This document shows, piece after piece, positions 48,488 through 60,600 of a stretch of 64,000 nucleotides of DNA. Made by a program: the position numbers and the translations under genes. Within the stretch, counting starts at the first letter, position 1, and every line of letters starts with the position of its first letter. The stretch spans positions 1,674,001 through 1,738,000 of the forward strand of contig JAPEHQ010000002.1 in the NCBI GenBank assembly GCA_027405735.1. Reading direction: 5' to 3'. The notes beneath the pieces were generated by a model. The model saw only the letters and a program-made list of their open reading frames with translations, made no database searches and had not been told where the DNA came from. Source of the stretch: Mucor racemosus (taxonomy: Eukaryota; Mucoromycota; Mucoromycetes; Mucorales; Mucoraceae).

Positions 48488-48772
48488 AGACCTATCTTGT
48501 GAATACAAAAATTAAGCCCTGGATAATGAGTTTTAAGTTTTACAAAATAATAAACTAATATTTACAACTGCAGAAAACAAAGAAAAAAATCCCATCCTTG
48601 TGAATATTGATCCAATTAATCTCGAATTATACATGATGGTAGATTTAAATATATTCTGTATAAAAATTTATATTTCCACTTTCACAAATCATTGTGAATT
48701 GAGAAAACCATCAGCAAAACATGATATTTCTGTCCAATAAAACCACCTGTTGTGTCCTATATTTTCATGTTT

Positions 48773-50155
48773 AATAAATAATACTTTAAAAAAGAATATA
48801 ATTAAAGGAGAATGAGTATTGAGCCATTTCTTCAACTGTATAATAAAAACAAGAAGATATTGTTTATTTAGATATACTAAAAGTATGGTCTTTTATATTG
48901 ATTTGACATTGAGATCCTGAGATGTAACTTAAGGTACTATTGAACCATTAGATCTGTTTGATAATAATCTATGGATTAAAATGGATCAATCATAATTTAA
49001 TTGTGCTTGCAGAGCTTATGAGTTGCCTTGTATCAATGCTGCACTTAATGTGCTTGGATGTTGATCTGGTAGCTACTTGATTGATTAACCGCCGGGATGA
49101 AATATGTAATGATTCACATTACATGATGTCTCAACAATAATTGCAGGAATTAGTTTCAGTTAGATAATCCATATAAATATGTAAATGTTGAATCAGATAT
49201 TGAACTTTAGTGAAAATATCTGTTTCTTTCCTTTGTTAATAATTTTAAATCAAATAAACTTATTATCACAACCCCAATCGATCTATTACTTAATACTACT
49301 TGTCCAATATTAATTACATTTAATACATAGTAAGTATTGACCAAAGTAATAGTCAACTACATTTAGTAACACCAACAACGTCCACCTTTTGTACTTCTTT
49401 CTTAATAGGCTCAACCTATTACAAGATCATAGTACTCTTTACAAAATAATATGGTTGTTGTATTCCACCTACTAGTATCATACATTATCACCTTCTACAG
49501 TAGCAATACATCTTACAATCTATTGACTACGACATGTATTGAAGTGCAAGACTTGATATCGGATATAAGAAACTCCTAGCGTACCAAGTTTAATCCAGTA
49601 ATTACCAAGAACGCTTGGACCTCAATTATGACACCACATTATTTCATCCCAGCAGTTAACCAATCAAGTAGTTATCAAATCAACATCCAAGCATATTCAG
49701 CGCAGCATTGAAACAAGGCAACTCATAAGCTCTGCAAGAACGGTTAAATTATGATTGATCCATTTCAATCCATAGATTACTATCAAACAGATCCAATGGT
49801 TTAATAGTGCCTTAAATTACATCTCAGGATCTCAATGTCAAATCAATATAAAAGGCCATACTTTTACATCTAAATAAACGATATCTTGTTTTTATTATAC
49901 AGTTGAAGAACTGATTAATTACTCATTCTTTTATAATTGTATTCTTTTTTAAGTAATATTTATCAATCCTGAAAATATACGACAATGGTGTCATAATTGA
50001 GGTCCAAGCGTTCTTGGTAATTACTGGATTAAATTTAGTACGCTAGGAGTTTCTTATATTCAATATCAAGACCTTGCACTTCAATACATCATGTCGTAGT
50101 CAATAGATTGTAAGGTGTATTGATACTGTAGGCAGTGATAAATTATGGTACTTGA
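48773..50155. repeat. Interleaved inverted repeat A / B' A' / B
   Basis: Unit A (about 48,773-49,104) recurs inverted at about 49,641-49,965. Unit B (about 49,985-50,155) occurs inverted at about 49,449-49,640. The inner pair B'A' is one contiguous reverse complement of A-B, with the joint GGGATGAAATAATGTGGTGTC, while the outer A and B are separated at exactly that joint. The simplest reading is an inverted copy of A-B inserted between A and B of another copy. A is the continuation of repeat R1. Confidence 0.75.
49105..49443 (+). mobile_element. Probable solo LTR, family C
   Basis: 339 bp starting TGTAATGATT and ending CTCTTTACA (TG...CA), flanked by the pentamer AAATA on both sides (49,100-49,104 and 49,444-49,448). 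It contains CCATATAAATA as a TATA-like box and AAATAAAC later. The ends resemble those of family B (TGTAATGA...TTACA). Only one copy is in the window, so the call rests on termini and target duplication. Confidence 0.6.
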
Positions 50156-51102
50156 TGGCATCCAACACGCATGATAATAAAGAATAAATTGACGGAAGCC
50201 TGTACATACCTCTTCTGGGCATTATTCTCAAGCTTTAAATATAAAGTGTTTCTTGAGTGAAGAGTGATATACCTTAAATAGTATTGTTCATGCAGTAATA
50301 ATTATCCTAAAGTCCTTTTTTAAGAATAAGTTAAAGTTGGTAATAAAAAACCGATTTCTAACTGATGGTGATTGAAGCAGGAACTGATAGAAATCCAAAT
50401 ATAATTAATAATTAAGGTTTAACTGTATAAATAATCATTCAAAGGCTTATTTTACGTAAAGTATAAAATACAACATCATACAGCATACAATGTTAGCCTA
50501 ATAACAGGTTTAACTTGGAGATCTTTTGTAATAAAAACTTTAGCTGGTTACAATTGTATTAATGATTAACGCTTTTATATTTATATTCTTTTTATTTTAG
50601 CATGTAGTAAACTACATATATCAAATCTGTTTAGTAATCAAGTTGGTCATAGACAACATCTAAGATATAGTAATTTTAGAATTGCAAAAACATTAAATGT
50701 CAAATTCTACCAATGATACTTCCAAACTAGGAACTAAACCACAAAAAACTTGTTCTAAAATCTTAGATCTCATGACTGTATTATTGATATAATTAGAAAA
50801 TAGTATATATATCACAAAGGCTATGGTAGCCCATAAACTTTTGCTTTACATTTAACATACTTAATAAACTTAGAAGTGCTATAATTGTATTTCCCTATTG
50901 CTTTTTTTATAAAAGTTATTTTACTGCTGCACAGTAAACAACATCGTTATTTACTGCAACGAGTAAGCAAATTGGAAATCTTTTTTGAAAAGCATCGAAG
51001 ATTTTGATAATATCTGATCCAAATCCAAGTGCAGTAAATAACAATCTCGTTTACTAAAATAAAGAATACATCATAAAAATAAGTGGTAGAAACGTCAAAA
51101 GT
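50156..51102. other. Repeat-rich intergenic sequence, no gene recognised
   Basis: About 950 bp. It contains a local imperfect inverted repeat of GCAGTAAATAAC...GTTTACT words near 50,925-51,060. No coding frames of interest. Confidence 0.5.
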
Positions 51103-53805
51103 AAATGTGTATTCAGTTCAAAACGTTTGAAACAATTCAATTAAGCTGATTTACATGATTTATCATCTCTTACTCATTTAATTGCTATATTTGATTTTAA
51201 TATTTCGTTTGTGCTGCTAATCGGCTCGTTCATCCATTAGAGTTAATTCACCATCCTTCTTGATTAGCGTATCTATAATAACGGACCATTATTAGCTCAT
51301 AATATGCAAAATTATTAAAAGGGGTCGTCTAATCTCAAATTTATCTGATTCAACTGCTGATGCTAAACAAGTATCGAATTAGTTATGTTGACCGGCAATA
51401 AAGTAAGGCGTTTAATCAAGTACGATGTTGGCGTTCAATGTATTTCAGTTAAATTGAACAAATAGAGATATGGTTCATGCAGAGATTTATGAATTGTGAG
51501 AGAGCTCAGATATATGAACACAAAAAAATGATCCAAATTGGGATGCTTCGTCGACCTGTATGAGATTTTTTTGTGGCTATACCTGGTGGCTCAAGTGTAA
51601 TTTAGGCATTTAATTGTCAAATATATCCGAATCAAGATGAAGTTGGTTGATTGATATAACGGATAATAAATGCAGTGCCATTCATTGAATGGGTAAATGT
51701 AAATGTACAAAAGAAAGCTTACTTTTGAATAAAAGTATTAATTATTCTGATTAACATCAATCGATTCAAAAAGCATAGTTAAGTGCAATCATTGCTACTA
51801 AATTGCATAATTTGATATGCAAAAAACTCTTGAAGCATTTATTCTTTTTTTTTTGGGCGATACTACAAATAATCATTCTTTAATATGACTAAATATTAAT
51901 AAATTAGAGAAAATACAATTGGTAAAAAACTGATACCCAATGCACATCGAGGTCAAGATTGATAAAGATGGTATATTCATTATGTAGTGGAAATCGCAAC
52001 ATTTTGATGGATAGAAATTGCAGGACCAAGATATTGTTGTATTTGCCTCAGGATTTATATAAAAGTTTAAACTGCATACTTCATCAAACTTGCTTAGATG
52101 TTAAATACTCACCGTGTGTTATTAATATCATCTTGTTTTTTATTTAATTGCTGTATTATTAAAAATCAAGCTTTTCATAGCTCATAACTATTATGACAAT
52201 GGGATGTTTCTAATTTTAGATTGACATTTATCATAAGACAGGCTGATGATACGTTTGATACTATTGTAGATGAAACCAGTCAATTTAATTTATGGAATTT
52301 GAATGCAAATACCGAGGAACCATTTGTAAGCATTTAAGTTGGTTCTGGTAAAGCATTGTAGCATTGAATAAATTAGCTTGGGACAAAAAAGAGGGTGAAA
52401 AGGTGGTAATAGGTTCCAGTGATGGTCATTTTTATGTTTATGATATTGGAGAGGTAAGACTAATAAAACTTAATGTAGATCACCTCTAGCGCAATAATTA
52501 TAAAGTAAGACTATATTATCATCAAATAAATTACCACACAATATTAACATGTATAAAAATTTACAGTAATAAGCTTGAATCAAGTGGGTACGGCATTGTA
52601 AATTCTTGAAAAAGTTCACAAGTATTATAAAATCTCTTATTTTTAAGACTGACAAGGCTTATAAGCGGAATATTAATTTAGAAAATTATTTTTGTCCAGA
52701 TCATCAATTTTGACATTTTTTAATTTTTTTTTTTTTTGGTTTTGCAAATCTAGAGTTAATTATACTACCAATTATAAAAACAAAAAATATACACATATGC
52801 AGAATTTAGCGCTCTATTTGCTCAATAAAAAATAACAAACATTTTTATTGCAAAATATTACATGAAAATCCTTTAACCAAAAATCCGTTTTTGGGGCAAA
52901 AGTACAAATTTTCATTACTTAACATTTAATATTAAGCTTTTATAAAATGTATATTAGCTATAGCTACAATTTTCTCTGACAATGTAATATATTTAAACGT
53001 TGATTTCGGTATCAAAATTTGATTTTTCTATTTTTTGATCAAAATCATGTGTGTTGGTAAGGATAAAATGAGCCCCAAAAATGTCCGCTACAAAAACTGA
53101 ATTTTCAGACCATACATGGTTAAATATAAGAAAAGTTGAGAAAAAAAAACACTTTTTTATTGAAAACTTGGATATACCATAATATAAGAGATTTAGCCGT
53201 TCAATCTTGCTATGCTCAATTACGGCGTCGCTCTACGGGCTCGCTTTTGCAATTTTTTAATGAATTTATGATATGACAGCCGGCTTTTCTGGTAGAATAT
53301 GCATGTTTCTATTACAGATATTGCCTATTTTGTTTAGTTTATGGGTTAATACGCTGTAATGCTGCTTTTACATTGGATGAAATGTGCAATTTAGCAGGGT
53401 TTTAATTGCGCTAAATAATGTAAAGCATTGAAAATCCTTTTATATGTGTGTTGTTTCTCTCTATTTGTTTTCCTATTCGAAGGACATTATTCACTGTTTG
53501 ATAAGTCATATCAGACTATCAAGCTGATATTATTCTTTTCTTTTATCTCAATACGCATGCTAATATAAGGGACTAATGTTTTTAATGTAGGTAGCAGTCT
53601 ATACTAGAAACTGATCACTTCATTTAACCGCATTCTAAGACCAAATATTATTATTTACTACTGTATTCTTGGACGTATTTCTGGATTACCAGATCAAATT
53701 GAAGGCAATGATATTTATATCCACTCAATGAAAAGCTAGAGCTGGCTACAAACTCACAAAATGTTCTATAAAAGTGATAAAATTTCAAATGATATAGAAA
53801 TAATA
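51103..53805 (+). repeat. Repeat R2, copy c (with extra internal segment)
   Basis: The start (GTAAATGTGTATTCAGTTC) matches 8,565 and the part from 52,390 to GATATAGAAA at 53,805 matches 8,595-10,020 in the same orientation. About 1.27 kb in between (51,125-52,390) is absent from the palindrome copy and includes most of the captured gene fragment. The core 52,610-53,260 is nearly identical to 8,840-9,470, whereas the flank 53,280-53,805 is more diverged. Confidence 0.8.
52235..52455 (+). pseudogene. Captured host-gene fragment, probable dynein intermediate chain (WD40 region)
   Basis: The frame reads QFNLWNLNANTEEPFVSI, a TAA stop, then after a disrupted GKAL stretch LNKLAWDKKEGEKVV and IGSSDGHFYVYDIGE, followed by a splice-donor GTAAGA. 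The WNLN-x-(N/D)-TE-x-P ... ALN-x-L-x-W ... GSSDG ... YVYDIGE pattern is that of cytoplasmic dynein intermediate chain near its last WD40 blades. Damage: one in-frame stop and a duplicated GCATTGTA/GCATTGAA that breaks the frame. It is clearly non-functional. A smaller remnant of the same piece lies in repeat R2 copy b. Confidence 0.6.
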
Positions 53806-54989
53806 ATGATGTTATTTGCTGAGCTCTTTTCAAGTCTTTCTGAAAAATGACTAAAGATATTCCATTGTGTATGATGCCGTTATTATGTTACAATTAGTAA
53901 TACTCTATTTGTTACTTACTGAATAAAAATCAATATCAAAATATACTACAGACAGTAGTAGGCTTACAATACAGTTTACATTATTAAATTATTGCATGCA
54001 TAATGTGTCTATTTTTGTAGAATCTCCTGTGCTTGTAAAATAAGATATTCATAACAAAAATGGATTTCCGAAATGGCACTAAAAATACTGGAGTAAAGAA
54101 AAGAAGAAAACAATGGATAGTCTTTTGAAAGCTGTGCTTAGAAAGGTAAAACGAAAAAAAAAGGCGAGGGGATGATTAGCTGCGCTTCTAGCCAGGCAAA
54201 CACAAGTTCCGAAGAAAATCTGTTTACGCGAGTTTTGAACCCACACCCTCTCCGTTTGAACCAGCTGTAAAGCGCATAAGTCTAGCAACTAGGACAAACG
54301 TCCCCTCTATGTTTACTTTTTTTTTAATTTCTGTCCTTCTTCTACTTATCTGTTATTTTGTTTTTCTTGATTTGTGCAATATTGAGTAATTTGGCCATAT
54401 TTTTTTTTCTTTGGTGGTATATAATCCTGCTATTTGCTGAGTATCAGTAGCAATTTGTTTTACAAAAAATCTTTATTCCTGACCGAAATATAAAGAAAAC
54501 CCTGTCGTTTTTGCCCTATAATATCATGTAATTATGCTAGGTACAATAATGCAAAGCTGACTTTATTTCATTAGAAAATATAACTGATGAGGTTTTCAGT
54601 GAGCATATAATCAATAGGTACAGAATAGCGCTACGTATATATACAAAAATTTAGTAGTAAATAAAACGTGTATTATACAATATGACATATATGTATATAA
54701 TAAAAAAAAATTTATAATCTATACAAGTTACGGTCATTAATGTTAAAAATACCTGATCTCGTTCGATCTCCACAGGAAAACAATATCTGTTACTGTAATA
54801 CAGTATATATAATAAAAAATAATTTTTAGATTTTTTTCTATGTAGAAAAAGCTTAATAAACAATCGCACTCTATGATATTTATGTAATTATTTTTCTTAC
54901 TAATTAATCCATACAACAAATTACAATTTATTTTGTTCGTTCTGTCCTTCACGACCTATTTTGACTTGCGACTTGCTGTAGTACACAAA
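53806..54989. other. Intergenic between repeats R2c and R1d, no gene recognised
   Basis: 1.2 kb, AT-rich apart from a local GC-richer patch at 54,170-54,300. That patch has a tRNA-like T-arm on the minus strand but no convincing cloverleaf. No coding frame of interest. Confidence 0.5.
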
Positions 54990-56385
54990 AAATCTACGCT
55001 CAATAAGTTAAAATGAATACTAATATTAAATTTGAATTTTCAAAAAAAATTGGTAGTTTTAATCTTCAAAATCGAAATATGTCTTCGTTCTATAACTAAC
55101 TTAATAATAAACATTTTTTAAGACATACCCTAGACACTACTAAATAGAAATGGATTGATTGCATCATTTTACCTGTTCCAGAATTCATTCTATATCTCAC
55201 GAAAGACTCGAAAACGCGTAAATTTTGCTGCTATTCCTTAAAAACTGGGCCTCGCTTTTCATTTCTGCTATACTTTTTTTTCACTAAATAACACCAGGAT
55301 AAAATTATATGCCAATGTACCTGAAATGTTCACCTTTAATTCAAAAACAAGTATCCGAGAATATCCTATTTTTTGCAGTTGGTATTAATTTTTCAATGCT
55401 AATGTTTCCGATTTTTAGGCGCGTTTCACTGCTAAAGGATTGAAAACCTAGTAGGACATTAAACAATGAAATAATTTTAATAAAAACTTATTTCCCTATA
55501 AAAAAAAATAAAGGATTGAAAACTTTGAGGTTTCATATCTCTAGAAAAAATTAAGCTATACTAATACTTTTTAATAATGAAACTTACTTGTTTTGAAGTA
55601 CTCTATAACATATTTGAATATAAAAAAATTCTGAGCACTTTTATTTTTTTCATTTTTTTTTGGCATTTCTATAGCAGGCTTCAAAATATTTATTAAATTG
55701 AGCAACATTTTTTTTGAATTCATGTCATTAAGCTCGTTAAGCTCTCTCAGATCCAATTTAGATTTTTTCAAAACATTAATTTTTCGTGGAGATATCCCTA
55801 AAAATGTGTACAAAAAGATACCTTCATCTCTAGCTTCCCTTTTTCCCTTGTATACCCACATCCTAAATTCTGAATCTGAAAAAATTTGGACAAAAATTTA
55901 GTTTCCTCTACGAAAAATGCAGCTAAAAGATCCCACAATAGCTTGATCGATAGATACTGCTGTTGCGCATCATCTAAATAAATTATATTGTAAATATGCT
56001 TATAAAAAGTGATGTGTATCTTCAAAAAACCTCCAAACTTTCAATTGCATTTTACGCAAAATTTAATGTGAAATGTTTTTCTGATTTTTATTTAGATGTA
56101 TGCAAAATTTAAAACTGTACAAAAACTATTTAATATACTAGGTCAACTTACTTTGCAGTTCATGAGCAATTGAATGATTTTGTTTTTTTCATCATTTTTC
56201 GTCCATTTTTTAAAATAAATTTTGGAGCCCCGTTACTATAGATTTTAAGCTGTGATATAAACTATTATTTTGATTATCTCGACGAAAAATCAATATTTTT
56301 CATTGAAACAAAAAATGGAAAGTAGCTTTCAGTTGGATACTATCTTCTTGTGTGTATGAGTACATAGAAACCCAATATATCTCAG
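54990..56385 (+). repeat. Repeat R1, copy d
   Basis: Matches the left palindrome arm from about 2,985 (AAGTTAAAATG, AAATTTGAATT) to about 4,270, with the usual conserved core. It carries a small insertion at 55,448-55,508 absent from the other three copies. The right end fades after GGAAAGTAGC near 56,330-56,385. Confidence 0.82.
55448..55508 (+). mobile_element. Tiny retroposed insertion with A-tail and 15-bp target duplication
   Basis: 61 bp ending in nine A residues, flanked by the perfect 15-bp direct repeat TAAAGGATTGAAAAC (55,433-55,447 and 55,509-55,523). The other R1 copies have that 15-mer or a close variant once. A poly-A end plus a long target duplication is the mark of LINE-type target-primed reverse transcription. 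The body (ACATTAAACAATGAAATAA...) is unrecognised and may be the 3' end of an mRNA or a heavily truncated LINE. Confidence 0.75.
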
Positions 56386-56912
56386 CAAATTTCTTTCCTA
56401 ATAACTTCCAAATTTACATGATGAGAGTAGGGACATATTTTTGACACCACGCTGATATCAAAGAACAACGTCCACAGTTCACAACCTACTGTATGTCAAG
56501 AAAACTATGGTCAAAATGCAGTTGTAGCTCACTGCTCACTTTTATTGAAAACAATTAAAAATAAGATCTCTATGAATACTGACCCAAGTAAGCTACCGCG
56601 CTACATGAACATAGGTGGTATAAGTATGCACTACAAGTTTTTCAGATATCAACCTCCGTGAACCCTTGTACATTCGGTAAGTTTGAACAACACGTTGGTT
56701 ATCTGCCATTACCTGTTATGATGAATGTGCACCTACTGAGGGCAGTAGACATACCAAGTTTCACCGAATATGGATATAAATAACCTCCCGTTGCAATGAT
56801 AGTTATGTCTAGTGTTGATCCACAGAATTGTAAAGCTTTAGCCTCCCCGAGCTGCTATGAAATTGGGGAAATAAAAACACACATTTGTTTAAACTATTTT
56901 ATATGGGCTGTT
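56386..56912. other. Intergenic, no gene recognised
   Basis: About 530 bp downstream of the small minus-strand gene. No frames or repeats recognised. Confidence 0.5.
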
Positions 56913-57508
56913 TCAGATATTTTTGAAATTTTTTGTAAAATCAAATAATCGTTCGAAATTGAATTTTGAAGTTGCATTTAATGCGCACTGAATATGCGAA
57001 TAACATATCTTGATTTCACTAGTTAATAGCTGTTTTTGAAGGAGTTTAGCACAGGTTTCTAAATGAAACATCTCTTCCTCTGCTTTAAAAAAATAAAGCA
57101 ACAACTGGAAAAATACTTGTAGTAATCAATGAATATTGATAAAAAAATAAAAAAAGCTGGAGTTTACTAACATATATGTAACCAACACAATATCTTTTTC
57201 TAGAAAATTATCTAAAACATCATCAAATACAAAATTTATTTTTTTTAGAATAATTAGGCTTTCAAGTAATGAATTTTCATTATTTTGCTGCTGCTCCATG
57301 AATATCCTTATTGGAACAGAAGGATAAAAGAGTACCTGACTTTTACGATCGTCTAAATCGTAGCAATAACCAATCCAAGATGATTGTATTTAATATTTCA
57401 TTGATTTAGTCAACACAACTCTTATATATTTTCAGAATTTTTTATAGTATAATCAATTGAGTCTTCGATCCATTTGATTTCCCCAGGATCAATGCGTTGC
57501 TCAGGCAT
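56913..57508 (-). CDS. Small unrecognised gene, exon structure partly unresolved
   Basis: Three coding-like blocks on the minus strand. Block 1 starts at 57508: MPEQRIDPGEIKWIEDSIDY, then TIKNSENI and a stop. Block 2 (about 57,379-57,168) reads SWIGYCYDLDDRKSQ, VLFYPSVPIRIFMEQQQ, LLESLIILKKINFVFDDVL and ends VTYML at a GTAAAC donor. Block 3 (57,104-56,913) follows a TTTCCAG acceptor: LLLYFFKAEEEMFHLETC ... FERLFDFTKNFKNI, stop. Blocks 2 and 3 splice cleanly in phase. No GT donor precedes the stop of block 1, so either translation starts later (the Met in IFMEQQQ), the first intron is unusual, or the gene is damaged. It is head-to-head with SNU114, 174 bp away, which supports a real gene. Function unknown. 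Confidence 0.5.
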
Positions 57509-57682
57509 TTTTTATGGCACTTCGCTATGGAACTAGCGCTGTTACCTAGTCACATATGACGTGGGCTTGCGAAAAAGCCAGTTTGTCCTTTTGTCAAAAA
57601 ATTCTTTTTAAATACCCAATCTTTTTATTGACTCCTCCCTTTCATAGACCTAGCTTTACGCGATCTTTTTGGGATAATAACA
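57509..57682. promoter_or_regulatory. Divergent promoter, SNU114 and the small minus-strand gene
   Basis: 174 bp between start codons, less AT-rich than its surroundings (GTGGGCTTGCGAAAAAGCC near 57,561-57,580), as often seen in shared promoters of housekeeping genes. Confidence 0.45.
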
Positions 57683-60600
57683 ATGGACGACTCACTTTAT
57701 GACGAGTTTGGTAACTACCTCGGCCCTGACCTCGAAGATGATGATGAGGATTTGATGGAAGAGCAAGAGGATGAGCAAGATGCTTATGACGATGAGGATG
57801 ACATTGCTCAAGAAGAAGAACAACATGAGGAAGAGCAGGTCGATGAAAACTCCATGATGCAAATAGATGGTAAGAACCATTATTATGTCTATACACGAAA
57901 TGTCAAATTTTACTCACACATTATACGCGTGCTTGCCTAATTAGATATTCCTGCTAATCAGATCGTATTACACGAAGAAAAAAAGTATTATCCTTCTGCT
58001 GAAGAAGTTTATGGCGAGGATGTAGAAACTATGGTTCAAGAAGAAGATACACAACCATTATCCGAACCTATTATTGCACCCATTCAAGTTAGAAAGTTTA
58101 ATGTCACCGAAACTGATCTGCCAGAAACTTATTACAGTAAAGAGTAAGTTTTTGACATTAGAGTTACCATGGCAACAAATAACTAAATTATGTATCTTTT
58201 GTGTAGATACATGTCAGATTTAATGAATCACCCAGATTTGATTAGAAATATTGCAGTTGTAGGTCATCTTCATCATGGCAAAACATCATTTGTAGATATG
58301 CTCATTTCAGAAACACATGATATTCCAATCAATGTCGATCAACCTGAACGTTATACCGATACACATATTTTAGAAAGAGAGCGTGGTGTATCCATCAAAA
58401 GCATGCCTGTTACTTTAGTGATGCAGGACATTAAAGAAAAATCATATCTACTCAATATTTTGGACACACCTGGTCACACTAATTTCATTGATGAAGTTGT
58501 TGCAGCAACTCGTTTAGCTGATGGTGTCGTTATTGTTGTTGATGTAGTTGAGGGCGTTATGGTAAATACTGAACAAGTAATTAAGCATTGTGTCCGTGAG
58601 GGCCTTGCTATGACCTTGGTCATCAACAAAGTAGATCGTTTGATTTTGGAATTAAAATTACCACCTGCTGATGCGTATTATAAATTGCGCCATACTATTG
58701 AAGAAGTGAATACTGTTATTCGGTATGTGTTTTTTTTTCGTGACAATTTGAATTAGATCCATATTATTGACGATTGTTTTATTTAGCTCTGTCCCTGGTG
58801 GAAACCATGTCCGTCTTTCACCCGAATCAGGTAATGTTTGCTTTGCTTCAAGTCAAACAGGCTGGATCTTTTCACTCAAGTCATTCTCAAAACTTTACGC
58901 CGATTCATACGAAGCCGAGTTTGACGAAAACGAATTTGCCAAGCGTCTTTGGGGTGATGTTTATTTCAACCCAGAAAAGGGTTCTTTCAATCGTAAATCA
59001 CAAAATGGAGCCAGTAAACGTACATTTGTTCATTTTATTTTGGAACCTCTTTATAAGCTTTATGCTCAAGTTCTTGGTGAAGATACAAATGAACTTAAAA
59101 AAACATTGCGCTCTTTGGGCATCTACTTGAAAGCAAAAGATTATGATTTAAATGTTAAACCTTTACTTCATATGGTTTTGACACAATTCTTTGGTCTTGC
59201 TGGCTCTTTTGTGGATATGGTCGCAAAGCACATTCCTTCTCCTGTTGAAAATGCCATTCACAAAGTCGAACGTATCTATACTGGACCCATTGATTCAGCA
59301 ACTGTCAAATCTATGGTTAAATGTGATGCTGAAGGTCCTCTTATGATGCAAGTAACCAAACTTTTCAACAACGAACAAAGTACAGAATTTCAAGCTTTTG
59401 GAAGAGTATTCAGTGGTAGTATCAAGGCTGGACAAATTGTCCGTGTCTTGGGTGAAGGATATTCGATCGATGATGAGGAAGATATGACAATGCAAAAAGT
59501 AGAAAATACATGGATTTTCGAATCTAGATATCGTGTTGAAGTAGAGGGAGTTCCTGCTGGTGGCTGGGTATTGTTAGGTGGTGTGGATAATTCTATTATG
59601 AAAACAGCTACAATTGTCGATCAAAAATCTAAAGAAGATGCATACATTTTTAAACCACTTCGTTTCCCTACAGCAGCTACACTCAAGGTTGCCATTGAAC
59701 CTGTTAATCCTTCGGAATTACCTAAAATGCTGGATGGTCTTCGTAAAATCAACAAGAGTTATCCTATTGTTACTACTAAAGTCGAAGAATCTGGTGAACA
59801 TATCGTATTAGGTACAGGCGAATTATATTTGGATTGTGTATTGCATGATCTTCGTCGCATGTACGCAGAAATTGAACTCAAGGTATCTGATCCCGTTGTA
59901 AGGTTTTGTGAAACTGTTGTGGAAACTTCTGCATTAAAATGTTTTGCTGAAACACCAAATAAAAAGTAAGTTACCCCTCTTGTTTGATCTAGATATAGAT
60001 ATAGATAGATAGATATTAACCATTTCTAAAATCTATTCTAGAAACAAATTGACATTTATTGCTGAACCTCTTGAAAAAGAACTTGCAGAAGAAATCGAAA
60101 ATGGAGATATTAGTATCCGTTGGCCCAAGAGTAAATTAGGTAGTCGCTTGGAAACAAAACATGGCTGGGATGTACTTGCTTCAAGATCAGTTTGGGCTTT
60201 TGGCCCTGATGATATGGGTCCCAATCTTTTAATGGATGATACATTACCTTCTGAAGTAGATAAAAAACTATTATTTTCTGTTAAAGACTCTATTCGTCAA
60301 GGCTTCCAATGGGGTACAAGAGAAGGACCTCTTTGCGACGAACGTAAATACTTTTATAATTCATTTTATGCATTATTTGATACTAACTTGTCTTTCTTTT
60401 TATGAATAGCTATTCGTAATGTTAAATTTAAAATCTTAGACGCTGTATTAGCAAATGAGCCTATCTATAGAGGTGGAGGACAAATCATTCCCACTGCACG
60501 TCGTGTTTGCTATTCATCCTTTTTAACCGTAAGTTATCAAACCATATACACGAGTTGCATCCGTATTTATATTTCAATCCATTAGGCAACACCCCGTTTA

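Larger units (their letters stand above)
41350..48772 (+). repeat. Repeat R1, copy c, split by a Ty3 retrotransposon
   Basis: The left part (about 41,350-42,416) matches 3,215-4,265 of the palindrome arm. The right part (48,488-48,772) resumes exactly where it left off (AGACCTATCTTGTGAATAC) and runs to TTTCATGTTTA. Removing the retrotransposon and one AGACC restores a continuous R1. Beyond 48,772 the homology continues as unit A, which in the palindrome arms is replaced by the CACTA-like region. Confidence 0.88.

Noticed and set aside
54220..54300. tRNA-like sequence on the minus strand (T-arm GTGGG-TTCAAAA-CTCGC, near-complementary ends, TTTT after)
   Set aside because: The T-arm and six of seven acceptor pairs can form, but no acceptable D-arm or anticodon arm could be drawn, with or without an intron. 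At best a decayed tRNA or SINE head; a tRNAscan-type covariance search would decide.
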